In this document: in pieces, positions 1 to 9,570 of the stretch
How the letters are laid out: every line of letters starts with the position of its first letter
Position numbering within the stretch: the stretch's first letter is position 1
Assembly: GCA_028378565.1 (NCBI GenBank)
Contig: JAONMX010000002.1
Location: 72,966 to 136,965 of the forward strand
Direction of reading: 5' to 3'
DNA from: Bacteriovoracaceae bacterium
GTDB lineage: Bacteria > Bdellovibrionota > Bacteriovoracia > Bacteriovoracales > Bacteriovoracaceae
Length of the DNA: 64,000 bases
The notes under the pieces: model-generated
Databases searched by the model: none
Told to the model about the DNA's origin: nothing
The model's input: the letters and a program-made list of their open reading frames with translations, nothing else
Program-made: the position numbers and the translations under genes

Positions 1-829
1 GGGTTAAGGCCTTAATTTTCACCTTCGATTCTTTCTCTTTTTCTTTAAATGATTTTAAAAAAAGATTAACAAGAATCTTATCTTTCTTTTTCAATTTTTT
101 ATATTTTGATACTTTTTCAAATAATGTGATTATTTTTTCTGAGGTTGTGTTGATAAACTGTTGAGCGGTCATCCTTTCAGAAATTTCGGCCATCTTAATT
201 TGATATACAGAGAAATTGACTAGCTCCTTATTAGGAAAGTTTTTATTTTTATTCTCTTTTTTTTCAAAGAATTGAATCATTTTTTTTGAAATTTTATTAT
301 CTGCTAACAATTCATTTTTTTTAAAGAAAAAAGAAAAGTCTTTTCTCACTTTTACATGTTTTATTGCTAAAAGAGCTGCTCTTGCAAGGGATAGGGTTTT
401 TGCTACAGCAATATCCTTTTTAGAGCTTCCTTCTTTAATGTAATCAAATTTGTATACGGTATGTGACTGAAGGGCCATCATAATAATAATGGCAGAAATA
501 TTAAAAGAGTTCTTTTTCATAATTTCATCATGAACTCTTTGAAGACAAATAACTTTATTTTCACCTGACTTACAGACTTTAGGAAAATTATATTTCTTAA
601 ACATATCGGAGAGTTTTAGAACACGGCAATTATCATCATTGAGATGTGCCATATATTTCTTGTATTCATCTTTTAACTCATCAGAAGAATGAAAATTTGG
701 GCTTTCTTTAAGTACATGGTCTAAAGTTAGCTTATCCATTGATTTATCACAATGGTTGCCGGTTTTTAAGTAATCAAATGCATTTGAGTTTGTGCAAAGA
801 AAAAATAAAATAAGAAGTGTAAGCTTCAT
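1..829 (-). CDS. Partial exported hypothetical protein (3' end outside window)
   Basis: Reverse strand open from ATG at 829 (MKLTLLILFFLCTNSNAFDYLKTG...) to the window edge; signal peptide-like N-terminus. Not in the ORF track because it runs off the edge. Confidence 0.75.
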   Translation of the reverse strand, partial: MKLTLLILFFLCTNSNAFDYLKTGNHCDKSMDKLTLDHVLKESPNFHSSDELKDEYKKYMAHLNDDNCRVLKLSDMFKKYNFPKVCKSGENKVICLQRVHDEIMKKNSFNISAIIIMMALQSHTVYKFDYIKEGSSKKDIAVAKTLSLARAALLAIKHVKVRKDFSFFFKKNELLADNKISKKMIQFFEKKENKNKNFPNKELVNFSVYQIKMAEISERMTAQQFINTTSEKIITLFEKVSKYKKLKKKDKILVNLFLKSFKEKEKESKVKIKALT

Positions 830-1560
830 TAGTTGACGAGAGTTTGAACCTTTTCTAGTTCACTATTAACTCGGTAGAGTTCATTTTCCATCTTATGGTT
901 TATCTTGCGATATTCTTTTGCATAAGTTTTTAAATCATCAAGCTCTCTTTGTAGAAAGCCAACTTCTTCTTGAAGCTCTAAAATAGTTTCTTCTTTTTCA
1001 GTAGAATCATCATCCATTTTAATAATCGCGGCATGGGCAATGGCCAAGTTGTCTTCTGTTAACTTAGCTTTTCTATGGGCCTCGATCAATCTTGTCTGTG
1101 TAATCGCAAGAGCTCGTTCAATATCTCGAGAAAACTTCTCAAGTTTTTCTTTCTTCTCTTTGAGAATTCCATTCTCTTCATCAAGAAAATCAATTTGTAC
1201 TTTATTACTGTCGTTTACTTTTTTGAGCCAGATAATTTCATCATCTCTTTTATCTAATAGCTCATTTACTTTATACATTGTGCTTTGATGATTATTTAAA
1301 TCTTCTCTTTTTAAATTTCTTAGCCTTTGAATCTCTTCTTTTGCTTGAGCTAACTTAATTTCGGTTTCATTTAGGTGAGATGATAAGGCATCTACTTCGA
1401 TTTGCCTTGCTTGCCAGATGGCCTGGATTAAGCCGGGACTCTTAACTTTATTAAAAAGTTTAAAAAGACCTTGGTTTGACTCCATTAATTGCTGGAGAGT
1501 TTTATAAATGGGACCAAATTGGCGGGTATTTTGATTATTTTGAAGACTCACTTCTATCAT
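829..1560 (-). CDS. Coiled-coil hypothetical protein
   Basis: 243-aa ORF, heptad-rich E/K/L composition; TAATG overlap with the downstream gene. Confidence 0.75.
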   Translation of the reverse strand: MIEVSLQNNQNTRQFGPIYKTLQQLMESNQGLFKLFNKVKSPGLIQAIWQARQIEVDALSSHLNETEIKLAQAKEEIQRLRNLKREDLNNHQSTMYKVNELLDKRDDEIIWLKKVNDSNKVQIDFLDEENGILKEKKEKLEKFSRDIERALAITQTRLIEAHRKAKLTEDNLAIAHAAIIKMDDDSTEKEETILELQEEVGFLQRELDDLKTYAKEYRKINHKMENELYRVNSELEKVQTLVN

Positions 1561-1582
1561 CCTTGATTAAGCTCACCATATA

Positions 1583-1611
1583 ATTATACAAATTTATTGT
1601 TTTCTTGACCA
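1583..1611 (-). promoter_or_regulatory. Candidate sigma70-type promoter for the 829..1560 gene
   Basis: Minus strand TGGTCA - 17 nt - TATAAT just upstream of the start at 1560. Confidence 0.35.
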
Positions 1612-1632
1612 GTTTCTTTTATTTGACCGAGC

Positions 1633-2199
1633 TTAATAGTCGGGTGCTATGTAAACTTGAATTTCAGGACTGTATTCATCTTTAAGAATTCCTTGAATGG
1701 CCTGTAGAGTTCCTGTTGTAGAACTTGGACACGTACCGCAAGCTCCTTGGTATCTCACTAACAAAACTCCGTCCTCATAACTTACGGTTTGGATGTCCCC
1801 ACCATCTCCTTGAAGACCAGGTCTAATTGTTCTATCGAGGATATTTTCGATTTCTTGCATCTCAGGAGGAAGCGCTCTTCTTCTATCAGCTTCAGGATCA
1901 GGATCAAAGTAATCAGCATTATGATTTGGTAAAACCTCTTTAATCGTATTCATTATTTTTGGTTCTACTTCATCCCAATCTTCATATCCAAATTTTGTAA
2001 TAGTAATGACATTATCAAAAAAGTGAACTTGATCTATTCCTCTAATCTCAAACAACTTCATAGCAAGTTCATTCTCTCCACAGTCCATAGGAGATTTATA
2101 GGTGCTATTTCCTTCCTTCTTAACTTGCTTATCAGCAATAAACTTTAGAGCGTTTGGATTAGGTGTAGGTTGAATAAATACAGAAATTTTTTGTTCCAT
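1633..2199 (-). CDS. NFU1-type Fe-S scaffold protein (Nfu_N + NifU C-terminal domain)
   Basis: TPNPNALKFI N-terminal domain and GDGGDIQTV...CGTCPSSTTGTLQ. Start likely ATG 2199 with GAGGAA; the ORF track start is 2214. Confidence 0.88.
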   Translation of the reverse strand: MEQKISVFIQPTPNPNALKFIADKQVKKEGNSTYKSPMDCGENELAMKLFEIRGIDQVHFFDNVITITKFGYEDWDEVEPKIMNTIKEVLPNHNADYFDPDPEADRRRALPPEMQEIENILDRTIRPGLQGDGGDIQTVSYEDGVLLVRYQGACGTCPSSTTGTLQAIQGILKDEYSPEIQVYIAPDY

Positions 2200-2210
2200 T
2201 ATTTCCTCGA

Positions 2211-3428
2211 TCATAGTAATTCTTTTGCTTTTTTTAAAGATTCGATAAACCTGTCTACATCTTCAGTATTGTTATAAACACCAAAAGAGGCCCTCGCACT
2301 TGCTGTGATATTGAATCGTTTCATCAGTGGTTGAGTGCAGTGATGACCAGTTCTGATGGCCACTCCTTGCTCGTCTACTATCATACCAATATCGTGAGGA
2401 TGTGTTCCTTCTATGGAAAAACTTAAGACTGATGCTTTGTTTTTAGATTCTCCAAGAATTTGCACACCTTCAATTTCTTTAATTCTTTTCGTTGCATATC
2501 TTAAGATGCTGTCCTCATGAGCAGCAATTTGGTCGAGACCAAGCTCTTCTATATATTGAATAGCTTTATTGAGAGCGATGACTCCTGCAATATTAGGGGT
2601 ACCGGCTTCAAACTTTTCAGGAAGATCATTGAAAGTTGTCTTTTCAAAGCTAACTTCCTTTATCATGGCCCCACCACCTTGATAGGGAGGAATTTCTTCT
2701 AAAAGGGACTCTTTACCATAAAGAATTCCAGTTCCTGTAGGTCCAAACATCTTATGACCACTTAACGCCAAGAAGTCACAGTCAATATCTCTAACATCAA
2801 TTTTAAGGTGAGAGCCACTTTGAGCCGCATCCACACAAAAATATGCATCATGAGCATGGGCCATCTGAATTAACTCTTTTACAGGATTAATTGTTCCAAG
2901 GGTATTACTTATATGATTGATGCTCACCATTTTTACTGGGTATTGATTTAGTAATTTTTTATAAGCATCAATATCAATTTCTCCAATATCTGTAATTGGA
3001 ACTTCAATAACTTTTGCACCCTTCTTTTGTGCAACTAATTGCCATGGAACAATATTAGAATGATGCTCCATTGTGGAAAGTAAGATCACATCACCTGGAT
3101 TTAAAAACTTCTCACCAAAACTATTGGCAACCAAGTTAATAGAGTCAGTGGTTCCTTTTGTGAAAATAACTTCACACTCTTTGGCATTAATAAGCTTCGC
3201 CATAGAGGATCGAGTATCTTCATATTTTTGAGTTGCTTGTGCACTTAAAAAATGAATACCTCTATGAACATTTGATGTTTCACTTTGATAATGCTTTGTA
3301 ACAGCTTCGATAACACATGTTGGTTTTAAACTTGTGGCGGCAGCGTCTAGGTAAACTAAAGGTTGTCCATGAACCAGTTCTTTAAGAATTGGAAAGTCTG
3401 ATCGAATTTTTTCTATATCAAAACTCAT
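2211..3428 (-). CDS. sufS: Cysteine desulfurase SufS
   Basis: YLDAAATSLKP, SGHKMFGPTGTGILYG, RTGHHCTQPLM; inside a suf operon. Confidence 0.95.
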   Translation of the reverse strand: MSFDIEKIRSDFPILKELVHGQPLVYLDAAATSLKPTCVIEAVTKHYQSETSNVHRGIHFLSAQATQKYEDTRSSMAKLINAKECEVIFTKGTTDSINLVANSFGEKFLNPGDVILLSTMEHHSNIVPWQLVAQKKGAKVIEVPITDIGEIDIDAYKKLLNQYPVKMVSINHISNTLGTINPVKELIQMAHAHDAYFCVDAAQSGSHLKIDVRDIDCDFLALSGHKMFGPTGTGILYGKESLLEEIPPYQGGGAMIKEVSFEKTTFNDLPEKFEAGTPNIAGVIALNKAIQYIEELGLDQIAAHEDSILRYATKRIKEIEGVQILGESKNKASVLSFSIEGTHPHDIGMIVDEQGVAIRTGHHCTQPLMKRFNITASARASFGVYNNTEDVDRFIESLKKAKELL

Positions 3429-4705
3429 TCTTTTCCTTCTCCAAAGTGTTCGAGAGCGTATTTTTCAAATTTCTCATAAAGCAATTCAGCGAGACTTTCT
3501 CTCACTGTTTCGGACTTAATTTTTTCAAGAGTATCAAAAGCAAAGGCATGACAAAGCATTTTTTGGGCCTCATGTAATTTGATTCCTCTAGACTGTAGGT
3601 AGAAAATTTCTTCTGGATCTATTTGACCAATTGTTGCCCCGTGGGCACATTTCACATCATCAGCATAAACTTCTAGCTGAGGCCTTGTATCCATATGTGA
3701 CTTTGGGCCTAGTAGAATATTTTTATTAAGTTGAGTCGAGTCAACGAGCTGGGCATCACGGTGAATCATGATTTTTCCAGTGAAAACTCCACGGGCTTCA
3801 TCGTCTAAAATCCCTTTTACAAGTTGATGAGATTCATTATGTCCAACGTGATGATTGATATGACTAAAAATATCATGGTGTTGATTTCCTCGAGCACCAA
3901 AGAAACCATGAATATGGGAGTTTGAATTTTCACCATCTATATCAACTAATATATTTTGCCGAGCTACTAAAGAGCCAAGGGATAAGGTGAAACTATGAAA
4001 AGTTGCATCTCTTAGAACTTTTGCTCTCACTTTAGAAATATGGATACTTTGAGTGTCTTCAATCTGCACTTTTACATGTTCTACAATGGCATTTTCATTT
4101 ATCACAAAAGATGTAGATGCATTTGTAAAACTTGGAATTTGATTTTCTTTACCATGATAGATTTCTACAAATGTAGATTGGGAAAATGCACCACATTCTA
4201 TATTGATAATAGGCTGAACCCAAGAACCCTCTGATTGGGGAGAGTAGGTATGATGAATGATAATAGGAGAGTTATCAATAATAGCTTTCTTATCTACTTC
4301 AATAGAGTAGAGGTTATTATTCACAAGTCTGCTTATACCTTCAAAGAAATCTAATTTATCCTGTGGGAAGTTTTTAGAAATATTACTTTCCTGAGATTCT
4401 ATACTTTGCTCTTTTAAGCTACATCCAGCAGGTAGTTTTGTCTTATTTGGATTCAGATGGCCATCTTCGAAAACGATTTGATGATGATCTTTAAAAAGAG
4501 TTTCATCAGTACTTGAGGAGAAACTTTTAGGCTTTTTTAGAAAATTAAAATCTTCAGAAATAAACTTCTTTAGATTTGTATACTTCCAATTCTCTTGTTT
4601 CGAATACGGAATACCATTGGACTCAACACTTACAAGAGCATCTTCTTTGAAGCTTGAAAGTATCGTCGTTTTATAGTTCTTTATAATTTCATTTAGTTTT
4701 TTCAT
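3425..4705 (-). CDS. sufD: Fe-S cluster assembly protein SufD
   Basis: SufB/D family C-terminus (KCAHGATIGQIDPEEIFYLQSRGI); position between sufC and sufS. Confidence 0.93.
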   Translation of the reverse strand: MKKLNEIIKNYKTTILSSFKEDALVSVESNGIPYSKQENWKYTNLKKFISEDFNFLKKPKSFSSSTDETLFKDHHQIVFEDGHLNPNKTKLPAGCSLKEQSIESQESNISKNFPQDKLDFFEGISRLVNNNLYSIEVDKKAIIDNSPIIIHHTYSPQSEGSWVQPIINIECGAFSQSTFVEIYHGKENQIPSFTNASTSFVINENAIVEHVKVQIEDTQSIHISKVRAKVLRDATFHSFTLSLGSLVARQNILVDIDGENSNSHIHGFFGARGNQHHDIFSHINHHVGHNESHQLVKGILDDEARGVFTGKIMIHRDAQLVDSTQLNKNILLGPKSHMDTRPQLEVYADDVKCAHGATIGQIDPEEIFYLQSRGIKLHEAQKMLCHAFAFDTLEKIKSETVRESLAELLYEKFEKYALEHFGEGKE

Positions 4706-4717
4706 AATTTATCTTTT

Positions 4718-5476
4718 TTAGTTTTTAGTAAGCCAGTCGTAACCTTTTTCTTCTAGTTGGTGAGCTAATTCTTTTCCACCAGACTTAATTATCTTTCCTT
4801 GGTAGAGAACATGAACAAAGTCTGGAGTTATATAATCGAGAAGTCTTTGATAGTGAGTAACAAGAACTGTAGCATTATATTTACTTTTTAAAGCATTCAC
4901 ACCTTTGGCCACAATTTTAAGAGCGTCAATATCTAAACCACTATCTGTTTCGTCGAGTAGACTTAATCGAGGGTTGAGAACTGTCATTTGAAGGATTTCA
5001 TTTTTCTTTTTTTCACCACCAGAAAAACCAGCATTAACTGCTCTATCTAAAAATGAATCACTCATTTCTAATAGTTCTAATTTTGGTCTTAGATAGTTTT
5101 TAAACTCTTGCTCATCCATTTCTGCTACACCTTGCTTAGCACAGATGGCGTTGTAGCTTTCTCTTAAAAAGGCAATATTTGATACCCCTGCAATTTCAAC
5201 AGGGTATTGAAAACCTAGAAAGATCCCTTGGGTACTTCTTTCGTGTGGCTCAAGGTCAGCAATATTTTGCATTTTCCCATTGATATTATAATTTACTTCA
5301 CCGCTGGTTACCTCAAAGGCAGGGTGCCCAGCAATAACTTTTGCTAAGGTCGACTTTCCTGATCCATTTGGCCCCATGATGGCATGAACTTCACCAGGGT
5401 TTACTGTTAAGCTGATACCATTGAGGATTTCATTGCCTTCTACTTCTGCGTGTAGGTCTTTAACTTCAATTAACAT
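4718..5476 (-). CDS. sufC: Fe-S assembly ATPase SufC
   Basis: Walker A GPNGSGKSTL, SGGEKKKNEILQM, LLDETDSGLDIDAL. Confidence 0.96.
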   Translation of the reverse strand: MLIEVKDLHAEVEGNEILNGISLTVNPGEVHAIMGPNGSGKSTLAKVIAGHPAFEVTSGEVNYNINGKMQNIADLEPHERSTQGIFLGFQYPVEIAGVSNIAFLRESYNAICAKQGVAEMDEQEFKNYLRPKLELLEMSDSFLDRAVNAGFSGGEKKKNEILQMTVLNPRLSLLDETDSGLDIDALKIVAKGVNALKSKYNATVLVTHYQRLLDYITPDFVHVLYQGKIIKSGGKELAHQLEEKGYDWLTKN

Positions 5477-5490
5477 TTATATACTCCTAA

Positions 5491-6924
5491 TTATCCAATA
5501 CTATTTTCTAATTTCATTTCAAGTAGCTTTACGGCTTCTACGGAAAACTCTAGTGGTAGTGTTTTAAAAACTTCACTACAAAAACCACTAACAATCATTG
5601 AAATACATTTTTCCATATCAAGACCACGTGACTGTAGGTAGAAGAGCTGGTCTTCACTTATCTTTGTTGTTGAAGCCTCATGCTCAACAGTGGCGGTATT
5701 ATTCTTAACGTCGATATAAGGAAAAGTATTTGCTGAACATTTATCCCCAACAAGCATCGAATCACATTGTGAATAATTTCTTGCACCTTTTGCTGATGGC
5801 ATGATCTTAACGAGGCCTCTGTAATTATTTTCAGAACCTTCTGCCGAAATCCCTTTTGAAATAATCGTGGATTTCGTGTTCTTACCAATATGAATCATTT
5901 TTGTTCCAGTATCGGCCTGCATTTTATTGTTAGTTAGAGCAACAGAGTAGAAGGCACCTTGTGAATTATCGCCAATAAGATTGCAACTTGGATATTTCCA
6001 AGTAATGGCAGATCCAGCTTCAACTTGTGTCCAACTAATTTTTGAATTCTTTCCTAAGCAATTTCCACGTTTTGTTACAAAGTTGTAAATTCCACCAAGT
6101 CCTTCTTTGTTACCAGCGTACCAATTCTGAACAGTTGAATATTTTATTTCAGCATCATCCAATGTTATTAATTCAACAATGGCCGCATGAAGTTGGTTTT
6201 CATCCCTTTGTGGAGCGGTACAACCTTCAAGGTAATTCACATAAGAACCTTCATCTGCGATAACAAGTGTTCTTTCAAACTGTCCTGTTTCTTTGGCATT
6301 GATTCTAAAATATGTTGAAAGATCCATTGGGCAAGTTACACCTTTAGGAATGTAAACAAATGAACCATCAGAAAAAACTGCAGCATTAAGAGCCGCGTAG
6401 AAATTATCGGAGTAGGGAACTACTGTTCCAAGATATTTTTTTACTAATTCAGGATGATCTTGAACAGCTTCACTAATAGAACAGAAGATGACACCAACTT
6501 CCTCGAGTTCTTCTTTGTAAGTCGTTCCTACGGAAACACTATCAAAGACAGCGTCAACAGCGACACCTGAAATTCTTTTTTGTTCCTGTAGAGGAATTCC
6601 AAGTTTTTCAAAAGTCGCTAGAAGTTCAGGGTCTAAATCATCAAGTGATTTAGGAGCAGTTTCTGTTGATTTTGGAGCTGCGTAGTAATAGAGGTCTTCA
6701 AAATCAATCTCTGGTATTTCTAATTTCGCCCATTCAGGAAGTTTTAGTGTCTTCCAATGTTTAAAGGCCTTGAGTCGATAATCAAGAAGCCATTCAGGCT
6801 CATTCTTTTTTGCACTGATCATTCTAACAATATTTTCATCAAGGCCTTTCGGAAATTCGCCTGTTTCAATATCAGTAAAAAAACCATACTTGTATTCTTT
6901 ATCTAAGATGTCTTGTGTACTCAC
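5491..6924 (-). CDS. sufB: Fe-S assembly scaffold SufB
   Basis: [24 protein letters not shown], long conserved SufB ORF. Confidence 0.96.
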   Translation of the reverse strand: MSTQDILDKEYKYGFFTDIETGEFPKGLDENIVRMISAKKNEPEWLLDYRLKAFKHWKTLKLPEWAKLEIPEIDFEDLYYYAAPKSTETAPKSLDDLDPELLATFEKLGIPLQEQKRISGVAVDAVFDSVSVGTTYKEELEEVGVIFCSISEAVQDHPELVKKYLGTVVPYSDNFYAALNAAVFSDGSFVYIPKGVTCPMDLSTYFRINAKETGQFERTLVIADEGSYVNYLEGCTAPQRDENQLHAAIVELITLDDAEIKYSTVQNWYAGNKEGLGGIYNFVTKRGNCLGKNSKISWTQVEAGSAITWKYPSCNLIGDNSQGAFYSVALTNNKMQADTGTKMIHIGKNTKSTIISKGISAEGSENNYRGLVKIMPSAKGARNYSQCDSMLVGDKCSANTFPYIDVKNNTATVEHEASTTKISEDQLFYLQSRGLDMEKCISMIVSGFCSEVFKTLPLEFSVEAVKLLEMKLENSIG

Positions 6925-7388
6925 AGTTCCTCCATTGGGGAGCTTGTATTATTTTCTATTTTTTTATTTTCACTATAATTTTCACCAAAAAGTAATTCAC
7001 TTAGTTTTAAGTCTTCTAAGAAGTCGTTGACTCGAGAATTTAATTGCTCAAGAGGGGTTACGATATTGCAAGAACTATAGAGGTCGCATATGCCTTTAGA
7101 ATTCTGACAAAAATGTGATTGGTCTTTGCCTTCAATCAGGCGAACGAGATCCATATAGGTAACAGTATTTAAGTCAGTAGATAAAGCGTATCCGCCCTTA
7201 ATACCTTTTACTGATTTAACGATTCCTTTGGAGTTCATAATCTGTAATACTTTTGCAGTTGTATCAAAAGGGGCACCGAACTTTTCACAAATCTCACGGG
7301 CAGAGATAAGATGTTCTTCATCTTTCTTAGAAGCGATATACTTCAAAGACATGAGAGCATATTCTACTTTTTTGTTGATCTTGATCAT
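6921..7388 (-). CDS. Rrf2 family transcriptional regulator (IscR/SufR-like)
   Basis: Rrf2 winged helix and CX6CX5C ([16 protein letters not shown]); first gene of the suf operon. Confidence 0.9.
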   Translation of the reverse strand: MIKINKKVEYALMSLKYIASKKDEEHLISAREICEKFGAPFDTTAKVLQIMNSKGIVKSVKGIKGGYALSTDLNTVTYMDLVRLIEGKDQSHFCQNSKGICDLYSSCNIVTPLEQLNSRVNDFLEDLKLSELLFGENYSENKKIENNTSSPMEEL

Positions 7389-7484
7389 TTCAATCCCATC
7401 ACGTTGAACAAAGGTGAAAACTATAAATATTAACTAGTTACCGAAATTGTTCATTGTTGTTTGCAATGTATTTTCTATACCTTA

Positions 7485-7509
7485 AAATAAGTCAAAAAGA
7501 TACTTATTT
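7485..7509. promoter_or_regulatory. Candidate Rrf2 operator
   Basis: Perfect inverted repeat AAATAAGT-N9-ACTTATTT in the divergent rrf2 / sterol desaturase intergenic region; the left arm overlaps a minus-strand TTGACT. Confidence 0.45.
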
Positions 7510-7578
7510 ACAGCAGTATAGCATTTAAATACGTTAAAAAAAGCCTTATTTGTTAGGCAAGTAATTACAGGAGTTTAG

Positions 7579-8346
7579 GTGATTTTACCCCACGAACGGC
7601 CGCTAATATTCCTTATTACCATTGTGAGCTTTGCTTTACTTGAATTCCTCATACCGTACAGAAATCAGGAATCACAGGCCAAAAAACGTTGGAGCTCTCA
7701 CTTTTTTCTCATCTTTATTTTTGTCCTCTTTCAGCGCTTGTTACTACCAATTGGTTTAGCCGGCTTGGCCATGGAATTTACTAAGGAGACTGTGTTTTAT
7801 GGATTGCTCGAAAAAGAGAGCTTTGCCGCCATTATTTTAACTTTCATCATTCTTGATTTCTTCATATATTTTCAACATAGGCTCTTTCATAAAATAAATT
7901 TTCTGTGGAGGTTTCATGAAGTTCATCATACTGATGATTTACTCGACTGGTCTTCTGCTCTAAGGTTTCACCCTGTTGAGATGGTGATAAGTTTTGGTCT
8001 AAAAGTCTGCATTATTTTTGTTTTTAAACTAGAGCCATTAGGAGTTGTTTTATTTGAGGTTATCTTAAGCTCTATGGCCATTTTTAATCACGCTAAAATT
8101 AGAATTCCCTCTAAACTAGATAAAGTCTTAGAGTACTTTATTGTTACTCCGAGAATGCATAGAGTACACCATTCAGTTCTTGGAAAAGAAATGAACTCTA
8201 ACTACTCCAATAGTATCTCCGTGTGGGATTATATTTTTAGAACATTTTGCTATAAGAAAGAAGAACAATTTAAGTTGGGTGTAAATTCTGAATCACCAGC
8301 AAAGCATGGATTGATTGATCTTATAAAAAAACCTTTTATTTCTTAA
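7579..8346 (+). CDS. Sterol desaturase / fatty acid hydroxylase family membrane protein
   Basis: Histidine boxes HRLFH, HEVHH, HRVHH; multiple TM segments; GTG start. Confidence 0.9.
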   Translation: MILPHERPLIFLITIVSFALLEFLIPYRNQESQAKKRWSSHFFLIFIFVLFQRLLLPIGLAGLAMEFTKETVFYGLLEKESFAAIILTFIILDFFIYFQHRLFHKINFLWRFHEVHHTDDLLDWSSALRFHPVEMVISFGLKVCIIFVFKLEPLGVVLFEVILSSMAIFNHAKIRIPSKLDKVLEYFIVTPRMHRVHHSVLGKEMNSNYSNSISVWDYIFRTFCYKKEEQFKLGVNSESPAKHGLIDLIKKPFIS

Positions 8347-8549
8347 GCGGCAGTTTTTTGATGAGACATTTCTTCTTGGTAGATGGCCCAAAGAAAATCC
8401 ATTTCAATATCATCATTTTGAAAAGAAGTACTTTCAATCATAAGTTTTAAGTCATTTTCAAATTGATATTTTAGAATCCACTCCAGCTCTTGGGAACTAC
8501 ATCCATATACGTCTTGTAACTTTAAATAAATTTTTTCTATTGTGTTCAT
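8343..8549 (-). CDS. Small hypothetical protein (68 aa)
   Basis: Intact ORF with purine-rich AGGAGAAG upstream; convergent with the desaturase gene. Confidence 0.6.
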   Translation of the reverse strand: MNTIEKIYLKLQDVYGCSSQELEWILKYQFENDLKLMIESTSFQNDDIEMDFLWAIYQEEMSHQKTAA

Positions 8550-8608
8550 CCTGAACTTCTCCTTAAACTATCTGGTATAATATCATAAATACAAATTGAA
8601 AGGAATAT

Positions 8609-9487
8609 ATGTTTAAGTTTGGTGAGTTAAAAGACAAGAAAATTGCTCAAAAGATTAAAAATGATCTAGTAAAAAAATCAATTATTATTGAGGTCAAATA
8701 CAATTATGAAACAGACCTTCATGAGCTTTATGCCACTAAAGAAGAAGACCTTGAAGAGGCCTTTAATTACTTTAGGGTTGTCCTTGGTTTTCCACCTGTT
8801 CATCAGGTAGATCCAGAGTGGGATAAGTTATCTAAAATTTCTCTAGGTAATATAACAAAATTATTTATTATTATTTCTGTTAGTTTGTATATTCTTATTC
8901 ATTTTCTAAAAATGTATGGCCTCTTAGATTTATTATTTATTTCAAATAGCCGTGAGAATCTAAATTTAATTACAAAAGATCTACAAATTTGGCGATTGGT
9001 CACACCAGCTTTCTTGCACTTTTCTATCATTCACATTCTCTTTAATCTTCTTTGGTTAAAAACATTAGGTTCTGTTGTAGAGCAAACAAAGGGTTGGCGT
9101 TTCTACCTGATCATGTTTTTGATATCAGCTATCTTGAGTAACATTCTTCAGTTTTATGTAACCGGCTTTAAGTTTGGAGGAATGTCTGGTTTTGTCTATT
9201 CGCTATTTGGATATCTCTGGCTTCATAAGAAGTTTCATTCTCATTATGAGTTTGGTCTTCCTAAAAGAGATATCTATCTCATGGTTGGTTGGTTCTTTCT
9301 TTGTTTTACAGGACTTATTGGTAATATCGCTAATACAGCTCATGGAGTTGGATTAGGCCTTGGAATGCTCTTTGCTATATTCCCATTAGAAAGGGGCCAA
9401 ATTCTTAAGTATCTTCCATGGGTAATATTCGCCCTGATATTATCTGTTGGCACCTTCTTAATCGAATATTTTCAGTTACTTAGCTAA
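8609..9487 (+). CDS. GlpG-like rhomboid intramembrane serine protease
   Basis: GMSG catalytic motif, AHGVGLGLG histidine helix, N-terminal cytosolic domain, about 6 TM helices. Confidence 0.87.
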   Translation: MFKFGELKDKKIAQKIKNDLVKKSIIIEVKYNYETDLHELYATKEEDLEEAFNYFRVVLGFPPVHQVDPEWDKLSKISLGNITKLFIIISVSLYILIHFLKMYGLLDLLFISNSRENLNLITKDLQIWRLVTPAFLHFSIIHILFNLLWLKTLGSVVEQTKGWRFYLIMFLISAILSNILQFYVTGFKFGGMSGFVYSLFGYLWLHKKFHSHYEFGLPKRDIYLMVGWFFLCFTGLIGNIANTAHGVGLGLGMLFAIFPLERGQILKYLPWVIFALILSVGTFLIEYFQLLS

Positions 9488-9510
9488 TTTTAAATTGTTG
9501 ATCATTTGAC

Positions 9511-9538
9511 TCAAGTTTATCTCAATTTCTCCCGATAA
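9511..9538 (+). promoter_or_regulatory. Candidate sigma28 (FliA)-type promoter
   Basis: TCAAGTTT - N12 - CCCGATAA, close to the TAAAGTTT-N11-GCCGATAA consensus; 32 nt upstream of the 9571 start. Confidence 0.4.
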
Positions 9539-9570
9539 GATATTGAAGTAATGTGTGAGGAAAATAAAAT

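Noticed and set aside
1567-1636. TTAAGCTC ... GAGCTTAA inverted repeat downstream of nfu
   Set aside because: 54-nt spacer with AT-rich content; could be chance. No T-tract that makes it a terminator.
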